A DNA stretch of 64,000 bases, from assembly GCA_020161395.1 (NCBI GenBank), contig JAIUOE010000001.1:496001-560000 (forward strand), read 5' to 3'. A program made the position numbers and the translations under genes. Source of the stretch: Bacteroidota bacterium (lineage in GTDB: Bacteria; Bacteroidota; Ignavibacteria; Ignavibacteriales; Ignavibacteriaceae). Of this stretch, positions 36,943 through 47,044 are shown in pieces. Position 1 is the stretch's first letter. The number at the start of each line of letters is the position of its first letter. The notes under the pieces are model-generated. The model was not told where the DNA came from, did no database searches, and saw only the letters and a list, made by a program, of their open reading frames with translations.

Positions 36943-37123
36943 GCCATCCCTTACTTCGAATTTTTAATTAATATACCCGCAATAGAATAAACCCCGTTTT
37001 TTGATCCAAAAATAATTTGCATTAAAAATTCAACATTCTTAACTTGAGAATTCGTTATTAATATTTATCCATAGCCTCGTAAACAAACATTTCCAGATAA
37101 AATTATCCACAGGAGCATCAAAA

Positions 37124-39031
37124 ATGAGTGATGAAACAGGCATTAAACAGTCTGAAGGAGAAATTTTCCACCCCTCGCAGTCAGTTATTGATAAAGCTCT
37201 CTGCAAAGACTACGATTCGATGTATAAGAAATCGATAGAAAACCCGGAGAATTTCTGGGGAGAAATCGCAGAAGAGTTTGTATGGTCTCAAAAATGGGAG
37301 AAAGTTTACGATGATTCGAACCCGCCGTTTTTTAAATGGTTTACGGGTGGTAAAACCAATATTGTTACCAATGCCATCGACAGACATTTAAAAACTTTCC
37401 GGAAGAACAAAATTGCCCTGATTTGGGAGAGTGAAGCCGGTGATGATGTAAGAACCTATTCCTATTTCGCCCTGAATCGCGAAATTGTAAAATTTGCCAA
37501 CATTCTAAAGAGCATGGGCGTGCAGAAAGGTGATATTGTTACTATCTATATGCCCCGTGTTCCCGAACTGATGTTTGCAATGCTTGCCTGTGCCAAAATA
37601 GGAGCAGCTCACTCAGTGGTTTATGGTGGATTCAGTGTAGAGGCTCTTGCGGAAAGAATAGAAGATGCTCAAAGTAAAGTGCTTATTACTGCCGATGGTG
37701 GTTTCATGCGCGGTAAAATTGTAAACCTTAAAGAAATTGCAGATGAAGCACTCGCCAGACAGGGTACAATTGAACATTGCGTGGTTGTCAGGCGTACGGG
37801 ACATGAAGTGTATATGGAGCCCGGAAGAGACTACTGGTACCACGACCTTCTAAGCGTGCCCGTGGTAAACCAGCCATGCGAAACCGAACAGGTGGACGCA
37901 GAAACGATGCTTTTTATCCTCTATACTTCAGGAACAACCGGCAGACCAAAAGGAGTAATCCACACTCACGGTGGTTACATGGTTTATACCGCCACCTCAT
38001 TCAAGTATGTTTTTGACATCAACGACGAAGACCGTTACTGGTGTGCTGCTGATCCGGGGTGGATAACAGGACACAGTTACATTGTTTACGCGCCACTTCT
38101 TAACGGCGCCACAAGTTTCATGTACGAGGGTGCTCCAAACTTCCCGTATCCCAACAGGTGGTGGAAGATGATCGAGAAATACGGGATTACAATTCTATAC
38201 ACCGCTCCCACAGCAATCAGAGGTTTAATGCGGTTTGGAAATGCATGGCCCAACAGACACGACCTCTCTTCACTTAGAATCCTTGGAAGTGTCGGCGAAC
38301 CGATAAATCCGGAAGCCTGGAAGTGGTATTACGAGGTAATCGGAAAATCAAAATGTCCGATCATGGATACCTGGTGGCAAACAGAAACGGGAGGTTTTAT
38401 GATCACACCTCTCCCCGTCACCCCGTTGAAACCGGGAAGTGCAACAAAACCATTCTTTGGTATTGAAGTGGATGTTATCGACTCCGAAGGCAACAGCGCT
38501 GCTCCCGGTGAAGAAGGCATTCTGGTGATCAAAAAGCCCTGGCCCTCAATTATGCGGGGGATCCTGCACGATCCCGAACGGTATAAACAGCAATACTGGA
38601 GCAAATACACAACCATGTACGAAGCAGGCGACTCCGCCAGAAAAGACAAGGATGGTTATGTGTGGGTAATCGGAAGACTGGATGATGTAATTAAAGTGAG
38701 CGGTTATCGCCTCGGTACGGCAGAAATAGAATCCGCCCTTGTTTCACATTCTGCTGTCGCTGAAGCCGCAGCCATAGGTTTGCCGCACGAAGTAAAAGGA
38801 AATGTAATTCATGCCTATGTGGTTCTCAGAGCCGGATATGTAGCCTCGGAATCGCTCACGGAGGAACTGAAAAAACATGTCGGGCACGAGATTGGACCGA
38901 TCGCAAAACCGGAAAAAATCAACTTCATGGATGCTCTTCCCAAAACAAGATCAGGCAAGATTATGAGAAGACTTCTCCGTGCCAGAGCTCTCGGTCTCCC
39001 CGAAGGTGACAAGAGTACGCTGGAAGAGTAA
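37124..39031 (+). CDS. acs: Acetyl-CoA synthetase (AMP-forming)
   Basis: This enzyme activates acetate with ATP and CoA via acetyl-AMP. The 635-aa product has the P-loop-like YTSGTTGRPKG motif, MDTWWQTETGGFMI, the hinge GYRLGTAEIESALVSH and the acetylatable lysine K612 in PKTRSGKIMRR. The length is standard. It is monocistronic, behind AGGAGCATC and ahead of a long hairpin. Activity is probably controlled by lysine acetylation as in the family. With PFOR 4 kb downstream it sits on the acetyl-CoA node. Confidence 0.97.
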   Translation: MSDETGIKQSEGEIFHPSQSVIDKALCKDYDSMYKKSIENPENFWGEIAEEFVWSQKWEKVYDDSNPPFFKWFTGGKTNIVTNAIDRHLKTFRKNKIALIWESEAGDDVRTYSYFALNREIVKFANILKSMGVQKGDIVTIYMPRVPELMFAMLACAKIGAAHSVVYGGFSVEALAERIEDAQSKVLITADGGFMRGKIVNLKEIADEALARQGTIEHCVVVRRTGHEVYMEPGRDYWYHDLLSVPVVNQPCETEQVDAETMLFILYTSGTTGRPKGVIHTHGGYMVYTATSFKYVFDINDEDRYWCAADPGWITGHSYIVYAPLLNGATSFMYEGAPNFPYPNRWWKMIEKYGITILYTAPTAIRGLMRFGNAWPNRHDLSSLRILGSVGEPINPEAWKWYYEVIGKSKCPIMDTWWQTETGGFMITPLPVTPLKPGSATKPFFGIEVDVIDSEGNSAAPGEEGILVIKKPWPSIMRGILHDPERYKQQYWSKYTTMYEAGDSARKDKDGYVWVIGRLDDVIKVSGYRLGTAEIESALVSHSAVAEAAAIGLPHEVKGNVIHAYVVLRAGYVASESLTEELKKHVGHEIGPIAKPEKINFMDALPKTRSGKIMRRLLRARALGLPEGDKSTLEE

Positions 39032-39068
39032 AAGAATAAAAAATAAAGAGGTTTCACACCGTTTTTTT

Positions 39069-39115
39069 ATCGTTTGCCGATGGGTTTATCCCCGTCGGCA
39101 ACGATTTATAAATGT
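39069..39115 (+). terminator. Hairpin after acs
   Basis: ATCGTT-T-GCCGA and TCGGC-AACGAT pair with one bulge around a G/C-rich loop. The downstream T run is weak (TTTATAAA), but the upstream T7 would serve the opposite strand. It is probably the acs terminator. Confidence 0.5.
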
Positions 39116-39119
39116 TGAA

Positions 39120-39140
39120 TTTTGAGACAATTTCTCAAAA
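39120..39140. repeat. Perfect inverted repeat upstream of the thioester-domain gene
   Basis: TTTTGAGA-CAATT-TCTCAAAA, 8-bp arms. It lies about 100 nt before the surface-protein ATG and could be an operator. Confidence 0.4.
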
Positions 39141-39244
39141 TAAAACAGATGTTTTAATCAAGTAGCCGTAGAAACAATCGTTTTTACGATATATTGAATT
39201 GGTATAATTTTTGACGGTGTAAATTGTTAAATCAGGAGAAAAAG

Positions 39245-42200
39245 ATGCAAAAACATTTTACTATTCTTAATAAAGTTCTCTTTGCCTTTATTTGGGTTAT
39301 CTCGACAGCGGTCGTATTTCCGATCGACACATTATCGGTCTCAGGAACCGAAAGCAATACAAAATTTCCGGCTGAATTTTTTGTTTCCCGGGATGGGATA
39401 ACAAGCAGTATTGCGAAGGTTTTGGCAGTTGATAAAGGGACAAGCGGGATAAAATTTACCGATCCCTATAATCCCACAAAAATATTTAACGCCTGGGCGG
39501 GCACTTTTAAGGGTGAAATAAACAGTCAAACCGAAAACTTCTATTGCATAGACATAGCCCATACGCTTGCTTTTTACACAACATCGCAACCACATCTCTA
39601 TATCGATTCGGGTGCAACCCCGTCACAAATAACCTATATATTGATGAATTACTATCCATACAAAACCTACCCTTATACCGGTGCTATGTCCACGGTTCAG
39701 AAGGAAGCCGCGGCAATACAACTCGCAATCTGGCATTTTGCTGATGGTGTTAATCCGAACACCATACAAACTGCTGATATTAAGGCAAGAACAATCGAAA
39801 TTATTAATGATGCAAATGCAAATTCCAATGGATTTGTGCCGGTAAAAACCTTGATAATTCTTCCGTCAGCAAACCAGTATTTTACGGGAACAGATGCTCA
39901 GTTCAGAATTAAAGTGTTTGATGAACTTGCACGACCTGTTGCAAACAGACAAGTTACGCTTTCTGTTTCTGCAGGGTCACTTAGTCAAACGGTTGTTACA
40001 ACCGATGCAACGGGCACGACCCCGTCTGTGACACTAAATCCCGGCTCTGCGAAGAATGTGACTCTGACTGCAACTGCCGTCATAACAATTCCCCAAGGAA
40101 CGAGGTACATACATCAGGTACAACCAAACTCATTCCAAAAAATTGTACTCGCCACACCAGCCACAGCTCAAAAGAATACAACGATAAACCTTGAGTGGAC
40201 GGAAAGAGTCGATATCAGTCTGACAAAAACAGTAAGCAATGCAAATCCTGTTAATGGCGAAAATGTTACATTCACAGTTTCTGTTGCTAACGCAGGTCCT
40301 TCACCCGCCTCAGGTGTGGTTGCAAAGGATTTTCTACCAGGTGGTCTTTCTTATATCAGTTCAAGTGCCTCCCAAGGCAGCTTCAACTCCGTAAACGGTG
40401 AATGGACAATCGGTAACCTTTCCAATGGTGCCAATGCTTCGCTAACCATAACAGTGAAAGTTGATGTCGCCGCAAATTATCTTTTCAGTCTCGGTGCCGC
40501 AGAGGGATACAATGTATTTACCCTCCAGGACATGAATCAGCCAACCGCTGATGTGGAAGGGAAAGTGGCAGTCGGAAGAGATGGATTTTTCTCAAACTTC
40601 AGCGCCGGTGACCTCCTTCCGGCGTCCGGAGGAACGGTCGATGTGCTGGTGGTTGGAAGACATCTCACATTTGCTTCGGGAAATGTAACAGGGGGCAATG
40701 TGGTTTACGGTACTTCGGGAACGGTCTCTCAACAGGTTGGTATAGTTGATGGAACTCTAAGGCAGGGAAATCCGGTCGATTTCAACGCTGCAGGTGCGTA
40801 CCTGACCGCCCTTTCAACACAACTGGCCGGTTACACAACAAACGGTTCTACAACCATGTCTGGAGTTACCCTGACACTCAATGGTGCTGATCCGTTTTTA
40901 AACACATTCTCGGTTACTGCCGCACAGATGACCCAGACTCAGGAGGTATATGTAAATGTACCCAATGGTTCAGTTGCACTTATCAATGTGGCGGGCGACA
41001 GCATCGACTGGGGCGGAAACCTCGTCGTCTCAGGTACACCTATCACAAACTGCATGTTTAATTTTCATGATGCGAAAAAAATAACCATCCAGTCGATTGA
41101 TGTAACCGGTTCTGTTCTTGCACCTTTAGCGGATGTAAACTTTATCAGCGGCGTTCAACACGGACAGATGATCTGCAAGTCTCTCTCTGGCGGAGCTCAG
41201 TACAATCTTGCAAATTTCATCGGAAACATTCCTCTTGACACAACAATCACAAATATTGCAGAAATTATCAGTTGCGACCAGCTCGATGTGGATTCAAACC
41301 CCGGATCGGGAGGGGCGAACGAGGATGATTATTCCGCAGCAAGCATTCATGTCAGGGGAACACATACCGGTGGTGGCGGATCCATAAACACAGGAAACTG
41401 GCAATATGTTGGATCAGTAAGCCAGGATTATTTTATCTGGACCTTCATGCGGGCGCAGGACGGTTCCATGATTGCAGGTACCTGGGGAGGAAAAATTCTG
41501 AGATCAACTGATCAGGGACTTACATTCTCTGTTATAAACAACGGAATGAATGTCGCATACATCTGGAGTCTCATTCAAACACCAGCCGGTGATTTCTATG
41601 CCGCAACCGAAAGAGGCGTTTTTCGTTCAAGCGACAATGGAGTTAACTGGAATTCCACTTCACTTCCACAGTACGATGTCCGTTCCCTTTTATACCATGG
41701 TAATTCCCTTTATGCCGGTCTGTGGGGACAGGGAGTTTACAAATCGACTGATAATGGCGCAAGCTGGGCGGATGCGAGCAGCGGTATGATTATCAAATCG
41801 GTTCAGGCTCTCACGAAAGATAACAGCGGCAATATTTACGCCGGAACATTCGGAGGCGGGGTTTACAAAAGTGTTGACGGAGGAGTGAACTGGAACTCAA
41901 CAGCAATGAACTATCCGCATGTCTGGTCACTTGGCACCACTTCCACAGGCATAATCGTTGCGGGGACCTACGGGAATGGTCTCTATCTCTCTGCCGATGG
42001 TGGAAACTCGTGGCAACCACAAACCTCCGGAATAACAGCGACACACATCTACTCGGTATCTGTTGATAACGGAGACAATGTTTTTGTCAGCTCCTGGAAC
42101 AACGGTGTTTATTTTGCACATATCACCTCAACCGATGCCCCTGCTTCTGCCTGGAATTATATCGGATTGAAGGGTGTGAAGGTAAGTGCAATCAGTTTCG

Positions 42201-42565
42201 ATCAATCAAACGGAAGGTTGTTTGCTGCCACATCAGATGGCGGAATTCTTAGAAACGACTCTCCAACTTCGGTTAAAGAGATTGAAACAGCATCGAGTCC
42301 TGCCGGTTTCTCCCTGTCAGACAACTACCCGAATCCGTTTAATCCGGAGACAGTGATCGAATTCTCTGTTCCCTTAAAAGAGAATGTTGATCTTTCGGTT
42401 TACAATGTTTTGGGTGAATTGGTCAGCACACTTGCGACCGGTGAGTTGGAGGCAGGAAGATACTCCGTAAAATTTGATGCACAACAGCTTCCGAGCGGAA
42501 TATATATCTACAGACTTTCATCAGGAACCAATGTCATTTCCAAAAAAATGATTTTAATGAAATAG
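39245..42565 (+). CDS. Large surface protein: thioester, DUF11, choice-of-anchor A, photosystem/BNR-type repeats, type IX tail
   Basis: This is a 1106-aa secreted protein. The start is the ATG at 39245 behind AGGAG, not the TTG at 39224. After the signal peptide comes a domain like the Cys-Gln thioester domains of Gram-positive adhesins: C101 in NFYCIDIAHT and Q159 in AAAIQLAIWHFADG could form an internal thioester. Next are an Ig-like domain, a DUF11 repeat (VDISLTKTVSNANPVNGENV), a choice-of-anchor A domain (AAEGYNVFTLQDMNQPTADV), five or six beta-propeller repeats of the type VYKSTDNGASW, and a Por tail (NYPNPFNPETVIEFS ... KMILMK). It is a likely adhesin exported by type IX secretion. Target surface unknown. 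Confidence 0.85.
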   Translation: MQKHFTILNKVLFAFIWVISTAVVFPIDTLSVSGTESNTKFPAEFFVSRDGITSSIAKVLAVDKGTSGIKFTDPYNPTKIFNAWAGTFKGEINSQTENFYCIDIAHTLAFYTTSQPHLYIDSGATPSQITYILMNYYPYKTYPYTGAMSTVQKEAAAIQLAIWHFADGVNPNTIQTADIKARTIEIINDANANSNGFVPVKTLIILPSANQYFTGTDAQFRIKVFDELARPVANRQVTLSVSAGSLSQTVVTTDATGTTPSVTLNPGSAKNVTLTATAVITIPQGTRYIHQVQPNSFQKIVLATPATAQKNTTINLEWTERVDISLTKTVSNANPVNGENVTFTVSVANAGPSPASGVVAKDFLPGGLSYISSSASQGSFNSVNGEWTIGNLSNGANASLTITVKVDVAANYLFSLGAAEGYNVFTLQDMNQPTADVEGKVAVGRDGFFSNFSAGDLLPASGGTVDVLVVGRHLTFASGNVTGGNVVYGTSGTVSQQVGIVDGTLRQGNPVDFNAAGAYLTALSTQLAGYTTNGSTTMSGVTLTLNGADPFLNTFSVTAAQMTQTQEVYVNVPNGSVALINVAGDSIDWGGNLVVSGTPITNCMFNFHDAKKITIQSIDVTGSVLAPLADVNFISGVQHGQMICKSLSGGAQYNLANFIGNIPLDTTITNIAEIISCDQLDVDSNPGSGGANEDDYSAASIHVRGTHTGGGGSINTGNWQYVGSVSQDYFIWTFMRAQDGSMIAGTWGGKILRSTDQGLTFSVINNGMNVAYIWSLIQTPAGDFYAATERGVFRSSDNGVNWNSTSLPQYDVRSLLYHGNSLYAGLWGQGVYKSTDNGASWADASSGMIIKSVQALTKDNSGNIYAGTFGGGVYKSVDGGVNWNSTAMNYPHVWSLGTTSTGIIVAGTYGNGLYLSADGGNSWQPQTSGITATHIYSVSVDNGDNVFVSSWNNGVYFAHITSTDAPASAWNYIGLKGVKVSAISFDQSNGRLFAATSDGGILRNDSPTSVKEIETASSPAGFSLSDNYPNPFNPETVIEFSVPLKENVDLSVYNVLGELVSTLATGELEAGRYSVKFDAQQLPSGIYIYRLSSGTNVISKKMILMK

Positions 42566-42597
42566 TTAGTTAAAACCAGGTTTCTGCGTTATTGTGA

Positions 42598-42627
42598 GCC
42601 TCCGGAGGAAATGCCGGGGGCTTTTTT
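42598..42627 (+). terminator. Terminator of the surface-protein gene
   Basis: GCCTCCGG / CCGGGGGC, one wobble, loop AGGAAATG, followed by six T. Confidence 0.85.
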
Positions 42628-43120
42628 ATTTGCCCGATTTTATGAAATATCCGATCATCTGAATGAAGGTTATGACAATGAATGTTATTATCACCGCAAA
42701 GAAAACTTCGTCGCTGATGTAAGCCGGGAAAATGGTTTTGGCGATGATAAACGAAAATAAACACACAAGCATCATTTTTAGCCAGCGGATCATTCTGACA
42801 GCGGTTGTGTATTGTCGCAGGGCATTTTCGCGGGTGATTTCTGTCAGATAGTTAAACGAATGCGGGAATCTTTGTGCGATTGTCATACCGGTGTACAGTA
42901 AAATTAGTATTCCAAAAAGAAAAAACAATTCTGCTTTGTCTCCCATACGGTCAACATTTCCTGAGAAGTCATAATGCATCGGCAATCTTTCATCAACAGA
43001 AGGGTACTGAAACAGAAATAGTACACTTATTGTCAAAAGTACAGTGGCAGATACAACCTCGACAATTTTGTCTGCAACAGAACTTTCAAGTTCTATCCGG
43101 GGCCTGTTTTTTGTTTCCAA
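42626..43120 (-). CDS. DUF1648-type membrane protein
   Basis: This 164-aa protein has four hydrophobic segments. Between the first and second lies the DUF1648 signature LPMHYDFSGNVDRMGDKAE, seen in SdpI-like and other membrane proteins. The remaining segments (FLFGILILLYTGMTIA; MLVCLFSFIIAKTIF; FFAVIITFIVITFIQMI) form a small bundle. SdpI proteins give immunity to a killing factor in Bacillus, but nothing here suggests that role. It is convergent with the surface-protein gene and divergent from PFOR. Confidence 0.75.
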   Translation of the reverse strand: METKNRPRIELESSVADKIVEVVSATVLLTISVLFLFQYPSVDERLPMHYDFSGNVDRMGDKAELFFLFGILILLYTGMTIAQRFPHSFNYLTEITRENALRQYTTAVRMIRWLKMMLVCLFSFIIAKTIFPAYISDEVFFAVIITFIVITFIQMIGYFIKSGK

Positions 43121-43349
43121 ATTTGGTTGTCTGATTTAAAGTGAATAAATGAAAATTTAATTATCAGCGATCAAAAAAACAATTCAAATTTTCCGTTTTA
43201 CGCCTGCGTCAAAACCTGAAAAGGGATTTTATTGGCACTTCGAATACAATCTTCTTCTAAAATTTAAGAATATCTTAACAAATCCGGCAAACATTTTTTC
43301 ATTATTGGCAAAAAATGACTAAAAACCTTGAAAAAGAGCCTTTATTGTT

Positions 43350-43366
43350 TTGGCACAATATTTGCA
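43350..43366 (+). promoter_or_regulatory. Sigma-54 promoter of PFOR
   Basis: TTGGCAC-AATAT-TTGCA matches the -24/-12 consensus, with GG and GC separated by exactly 10 bp. Start would be near 43377, 36 nt before the PFOR ATG. The enhancer-binding site is not identified. Confidence 0.75.
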
Positions 43367-43412
43367 TCATTGAATTGATTTTTATTCACGAAAAATAACC
43401 GATGGTAAGAAA

Positions 43413-46400
43413 ATGGAAAGAAAAAAAGTAACTATTGACGGAAACGAGGCGGCGGGATATGTAGCCTATCACACTAACGAAGTGATAGCAATATACCCTA
43501 TTACTCCTTCGTCTAACATGGCAGAATGGTGCGATGCTTGGGCATCGGAAGGAAGAAAAAACATCTGGGGAATAACACCATCTGTCTCTGAACTACAAAG
43601 TGAGGGCGGAGCCTCCGGCAGTGTGCACGGCGCACTTCAAACCGGTTCACTTACAACCACCTTCACAGCATCACAGGGTCTTCTATTGATGATTCCTAAC
43701 ATGTTTAAAATTGCCGGTGAACTGACCTCCACAGTATTTCATGTGTCAGCCCGTTCCATCGCTGCTTCAGCACTATCAATTTTTGGCGATCACAGTGATG
43801 TTATGTCAACCCGTTCAACAGGTTGGGCACTCCTCTCATCAAATTCCGTTCAGGAAGTAATGGACTTTGCCCTTATCGCTCAGGCTGCAACTCTGGAAGC
43901 AAGAGTGCCTTTTATCCACTTCTTCGACGGCTTCAGAACATCACACGAAGTTGCTAAAATTGAGCAGCTTACTCCCGATGATATGAAACATATGATCGAT
44001 CAGAGACTTGTGTTCGAACACAGAAAAAGAGGTCTGAATCCTGACGCTCCTGTACTTCGCGGAACAGCTCAAAACCCTGATGTTTACTTCCAGGGAAGAG
44101 AGACAGTAAATCCGTTCTATAATGCATGTCCTGATATCGTTCAAAAATACATGGACAAGTTTGCGAAACTTACAGGCAGACAGTATAACCTTTACGATTA
44201 TTACGGTGCACCGGATGCAGAAAAAGTAATTATCATTATGGGTTCAGGTGCAGAAGCGGTTGAAGAGACCGTTGAACACCTTACCGCAGCCGGGGAAAAA
44301 GTCGGTGTCTTAAAAGTAAGACTCTACAGACCTTTCTCAATGAAACACTTTATTGCTGCAATACCAAAAACCGTAAAAGTTATTGGTGTACTTGACAGGA
44401 CAAAAGAGCCGGGAGCATCGGGAGAACCTCTCTACTTGGATGTTGTTAGCGCAATAGCCGAAACCTTTAACGAAGGAAACCTGCCTTTCGCATTCCCCAA
44501 AATAGTCGGCGGAAGATATGGTCTCTCTTCGAAAGAGTTCACACCTGCAATGATTAAATCAGTGTATGACGAACTCGGAAAAGAAAAACCTAAAAACCAT
44601 TTCACAGTGGGAATTATCGAAGATGTAACCAATACAAGTCTCGAATTCGATCCTTCATTCTCAGTGGAAAACGAAGATACATTCAAAGGCAAGTTCTACG
44701 GACTTGGTGCTGACGGAACAGTTGGAGCAAACAAAAACTCCATCAAGATTATCGGTGAAGGCACCGACTTCTACGCACAGGGTTACTTCGTTTACGATTC
44801 GAAAAAATCGGGTTCGATGACCACATCCCACCTGAGGTTTGGACCAAAGAAAATCAAATCAAGCTACCTCATCAACCGTGCAAATTTCGTTGCATGCCAT
44901 CAGACGGTCTTTCTCGAGACCACTGACATGCTTCGCGATGCAGTTGAAGGTGCCTCATTCCTGTTGAATACCCCGGCTTCAAAAGAAGAGGTTTGGGATA
45001 CACTTCCTGAGAATGTTCAGAAAACCCTCATCGAAAAGAAGATGAAATTCTACATTATCGATGCTTACAAAGTTGCCAACGAAACAGGCATGGGCGGTAG
45101 AATCAACTCCATCATGCAAACCTGCTTCTTTGCGATTTCAAAAATCCTTCCAAAGGACAAAGCAATCGAAATGATCAAATATGCCATCAAGAAAACCTAT
45201 GGTTCGAAAGGCGAAAAGATCGTTCAGATGAATTTTGACTCGGTTGACAGAACACTCGATAACCTTTTTGAGGTGGAAGTACCGGCTGTAATTACATCAA
45301 AATTCAATATCCGTGACGCTGTTCCTGCAAATTCACCCGAATTTGTCAAGAATGTAACCGGAAAGATTATCGCCGGTTTTGGTGATGACCTTCCTGTAAG
45401 CCTTATGCCGGTGGATGGTACATTCCCGACCGGAACAACCAAATACGAAAAAAGAAACATAGCACTTGAAGTTCCCGTTTGGGATGCTGATGTTTGTATT
45501 CAGTGTAACAAATGTGCGCTCATCTGCCCTCATGCTTCAATCAGAGCAAAAATTTATTCAAAAGATCAGCTTGACAAAGCTCCTGAAACCTTCAAAGCAG
45601 TTCCTTTCAAAGCGAAAGAACATGGTGAGGGCTTGTACTACACAATTCAGGTTGCAGTTGAAGATTGTACAGGTTGCGGTCTTTGCGTCGAATTCTGTCC
45701 TGCCAAAAACAAGAGAGAAGTCAGATTCAAAGCCATCAACATGCAACCACAGCTTCCGCTTCGTGAAACCGAACGCGCCAACTGGGATTTCTTCCTCGAT
45801 ATTCCTGAATGGGACAGAACTGATCTTAAGCTGAACACAGTAAAAGATTCGCAGTTCCTCGAGCCATTGTTTGAGTTCTCGGGTGCATGCTCGGGTTGCG
45901 GTGAAACTCCTTATGTTAAACTTGTCAGCCAGTTATACGGTGACAGGGCAGTGGTTGCCAACGCGACCGGTTGCTCCTCGATCTATGGCGGTAACCTGCC
46001 AACAACACCATGGAGCAAAAACAAAGACGGACGCGGACCAGCATGGTCAAACTCCCTCTTCGAGGACAACGCTGAATTTGGATACGGTTTCAAACTTTCG
46101 ATCGACCAGTTTAACGAGCAGGCAAGAATTCTTCTCGTAAAACTCGGCGAAAAAATCGGTGACAGACTCGTTTTCGACCTCCTTAATGCAGATCAGAAAA
46201 CTGAAGCAGGCATCAGAGACCAGAGAGAAAGAGTTGAAGAGCTGAAAACAAAGCTTACAGAGATCGAAAATTCAACATCTGATGAAGACCTTAAATTCGA
46301 CGCAATCAACCTCAAGAGCCTTGCTGACTATCTCGTGAAGAAATCAGTCTGGATCATGGGCGGTGACGGATGGGCTTACGATATCGGCTATGGCGGTCTC

Positions 46401-47000
46401 GATCATGTGCTCGCATCGGGCAAAAATGTTAATGTTCTCGTTCTCGATACCGAAGTTTATTCAAACACAGGTGGTCAGATGTCTAAATCGACACCAAGAG
46501 CCGCAGTTGCAAAATTTGCTTCAGGCGGTAAACTTGCTGCGAAAAAAGATCTTGCGCTGATGGCTATGAGCTACGGTAATGTTTATGTTGCCAAAGTTGC
46601 GATGGGTGCAAATGACGCTCACACAGTGAAGGCGTTCATCGAAGCCGAAGCATATGACGGACCATCCTTGATCATTGCCTACAGCCACTGCATCGCTCAT
46701 GGTATCGACATGTCAACCGCTACCAGAAACCAGAAAGCAGCAGTTGATTCAGGTCACTGGCAGCTCTTCAGGTACAATCCTGATCTCGTTGCAGAAGGAA
46801 AGAATCCTTTCAGCCTCGACTCAAAGGGCATGAAGATTCCTTTCAAAGATTACGCATATCTCGAAACCAGATATAAAATGTTGACAAAATCGCATCCCGA
46901 AGCTGCTGCCAGATTAATGGACGAAGCTCAGGAAGATGTTTCCAAGCGTTGGAAAATGTATGAAAACATGGCGAACCAAAATCCTAATGTTAACAATTAA
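43413..47000 (+). CDS. nifJ: Pyruvate:ferredoxin (flavodoxin) oxidoreductase, single-chain
   Basis: This enzyme decarboxylates pyruvate to acetyl-CoA and CO2 and reduces ferredoxin, or runs in reverse. The 1195-aa chain holds all domains in order: the pyruvate-binding domain (IAIYPITPSSNMAEWCDAW), domain II/III, a CoA-binding region, a two-cluster ferredoxin domain (CIQCNKCALICPH near 695 and CTGCGLCVEFCP near 750) and the TPP domain with CSGCGE and GGDGWAYDIGYGGLDH (near 983). It is preceded by a good sigma-54 promoter and followed by a DHOD-like gene, 44 nt downstream. Oxygen sensitive as a rule. Confidence 0.97.
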   Translation: MERKKVTIDGNEAAGYVAYHTNEVIAIYPITPSSNMAEWCDAWASEGRKNIWGITPSVSELQSEGGASGSVHGALQTGSLTTTFTASQGLLLMIPNMFKIAGELTSTVFHVSARSIAASALSIFGDHSDVMSTRSTGWALLSSNSVQEVMDFALIAQAATLEARVPFIHFFDGFRTSHEVAKIEQLTPDDMKHMIDQRLVFEHRKRGLNPDAPVLRGTAQNPDVYFQGRETVNPFYNACPDIVQKYMDKFAKLTGRQYNLYDYYGAPDAEKVIIIMGSGAEAVEETVEHLTAAGEKVGVLKVRLYRPFSMKHFIAAIPKTVKVIGVLDRTKEPGASGEPLYLDVVSAIAETFNEGNLPFAFPKIVGGRYGLSSKEFTPAMIKSVYDELGKEKPKNHFTVGIIEDVTNTSLEFDPSFSVENEDTFKGKFYGLGADGTVGANKNSIKIIGEGTDFYAQGYFVYDSKKSGSMTTSHLRFGPKKIKSSYLINRANFVACHQTVFLETTDMLRDAVEGASFLLNTPASKEEVWDTLPENVQKTLIEKKMKFYIIDAYKVANETGMGGRINSIMQTCFFAISKILPKDKAIEMIKYAIKKTYGSKGEKIVQMNFDSVDRTLDNLFEVEVPAVITSKFNIRDAVPANSPEFVKNVTGKIIAGFGDDLPVSLMPVDGTFPTGTTKYEKRNIALEVPVWDADVCIQCNKCALICPHASIRAKIYSKDQLDKAPETFKAVPFKAKEHGEGLYYTIQVAVEDCTGCGLCVEFCPAKNKREVRFKAINMQPQLPLRETERANWDFFLDIPEWDRTDLKLNTVKDSQFLEPLFEFSGACSGCGETPYVKLVSQLYGDRAVVANATGCSSIYGGNLPTTPWSKNKDGRGPAWSNSLFEDNAEFGYGFKLSIDQFNEQARILLVKLGEKIGDRLVFDLLNADQKTEAGIRDQRERVEELKTKLTEIENSTSDEDLKFDAINLKSLADYLVKKSVWIMGGDGWAYDIGYGGLDHVLASGKNVNVLVLDTEVYSNTGGQMSKSTPRAAVAKFASGGKLAAKKDLALMAMSYGNVYVAKVAMGANDAHTVKAFIEAEAYDGPSLIIAYSHCIAHGIDMSTATRNQKAAVDSGHWQLFRYNPDLVAEGKNPFSLDSKGMKIPFKDYAYLETRYKMLTKSHPEAAARLMDEAQEDVSKRWKMYENMANQNPNVNN

Positions 47001-47044
47001 TTACGGTTTCAAGAAACGATTAACCTGATTTTAAGGAAAATAAA

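Noticed and set aside
39199-39216. Sigma-54 promoter before the thioester-domain gene (TTGGTATAATTTTTGAC)
   Set aside because: The -24 element is poor and the -12 GC is replaced by GA.
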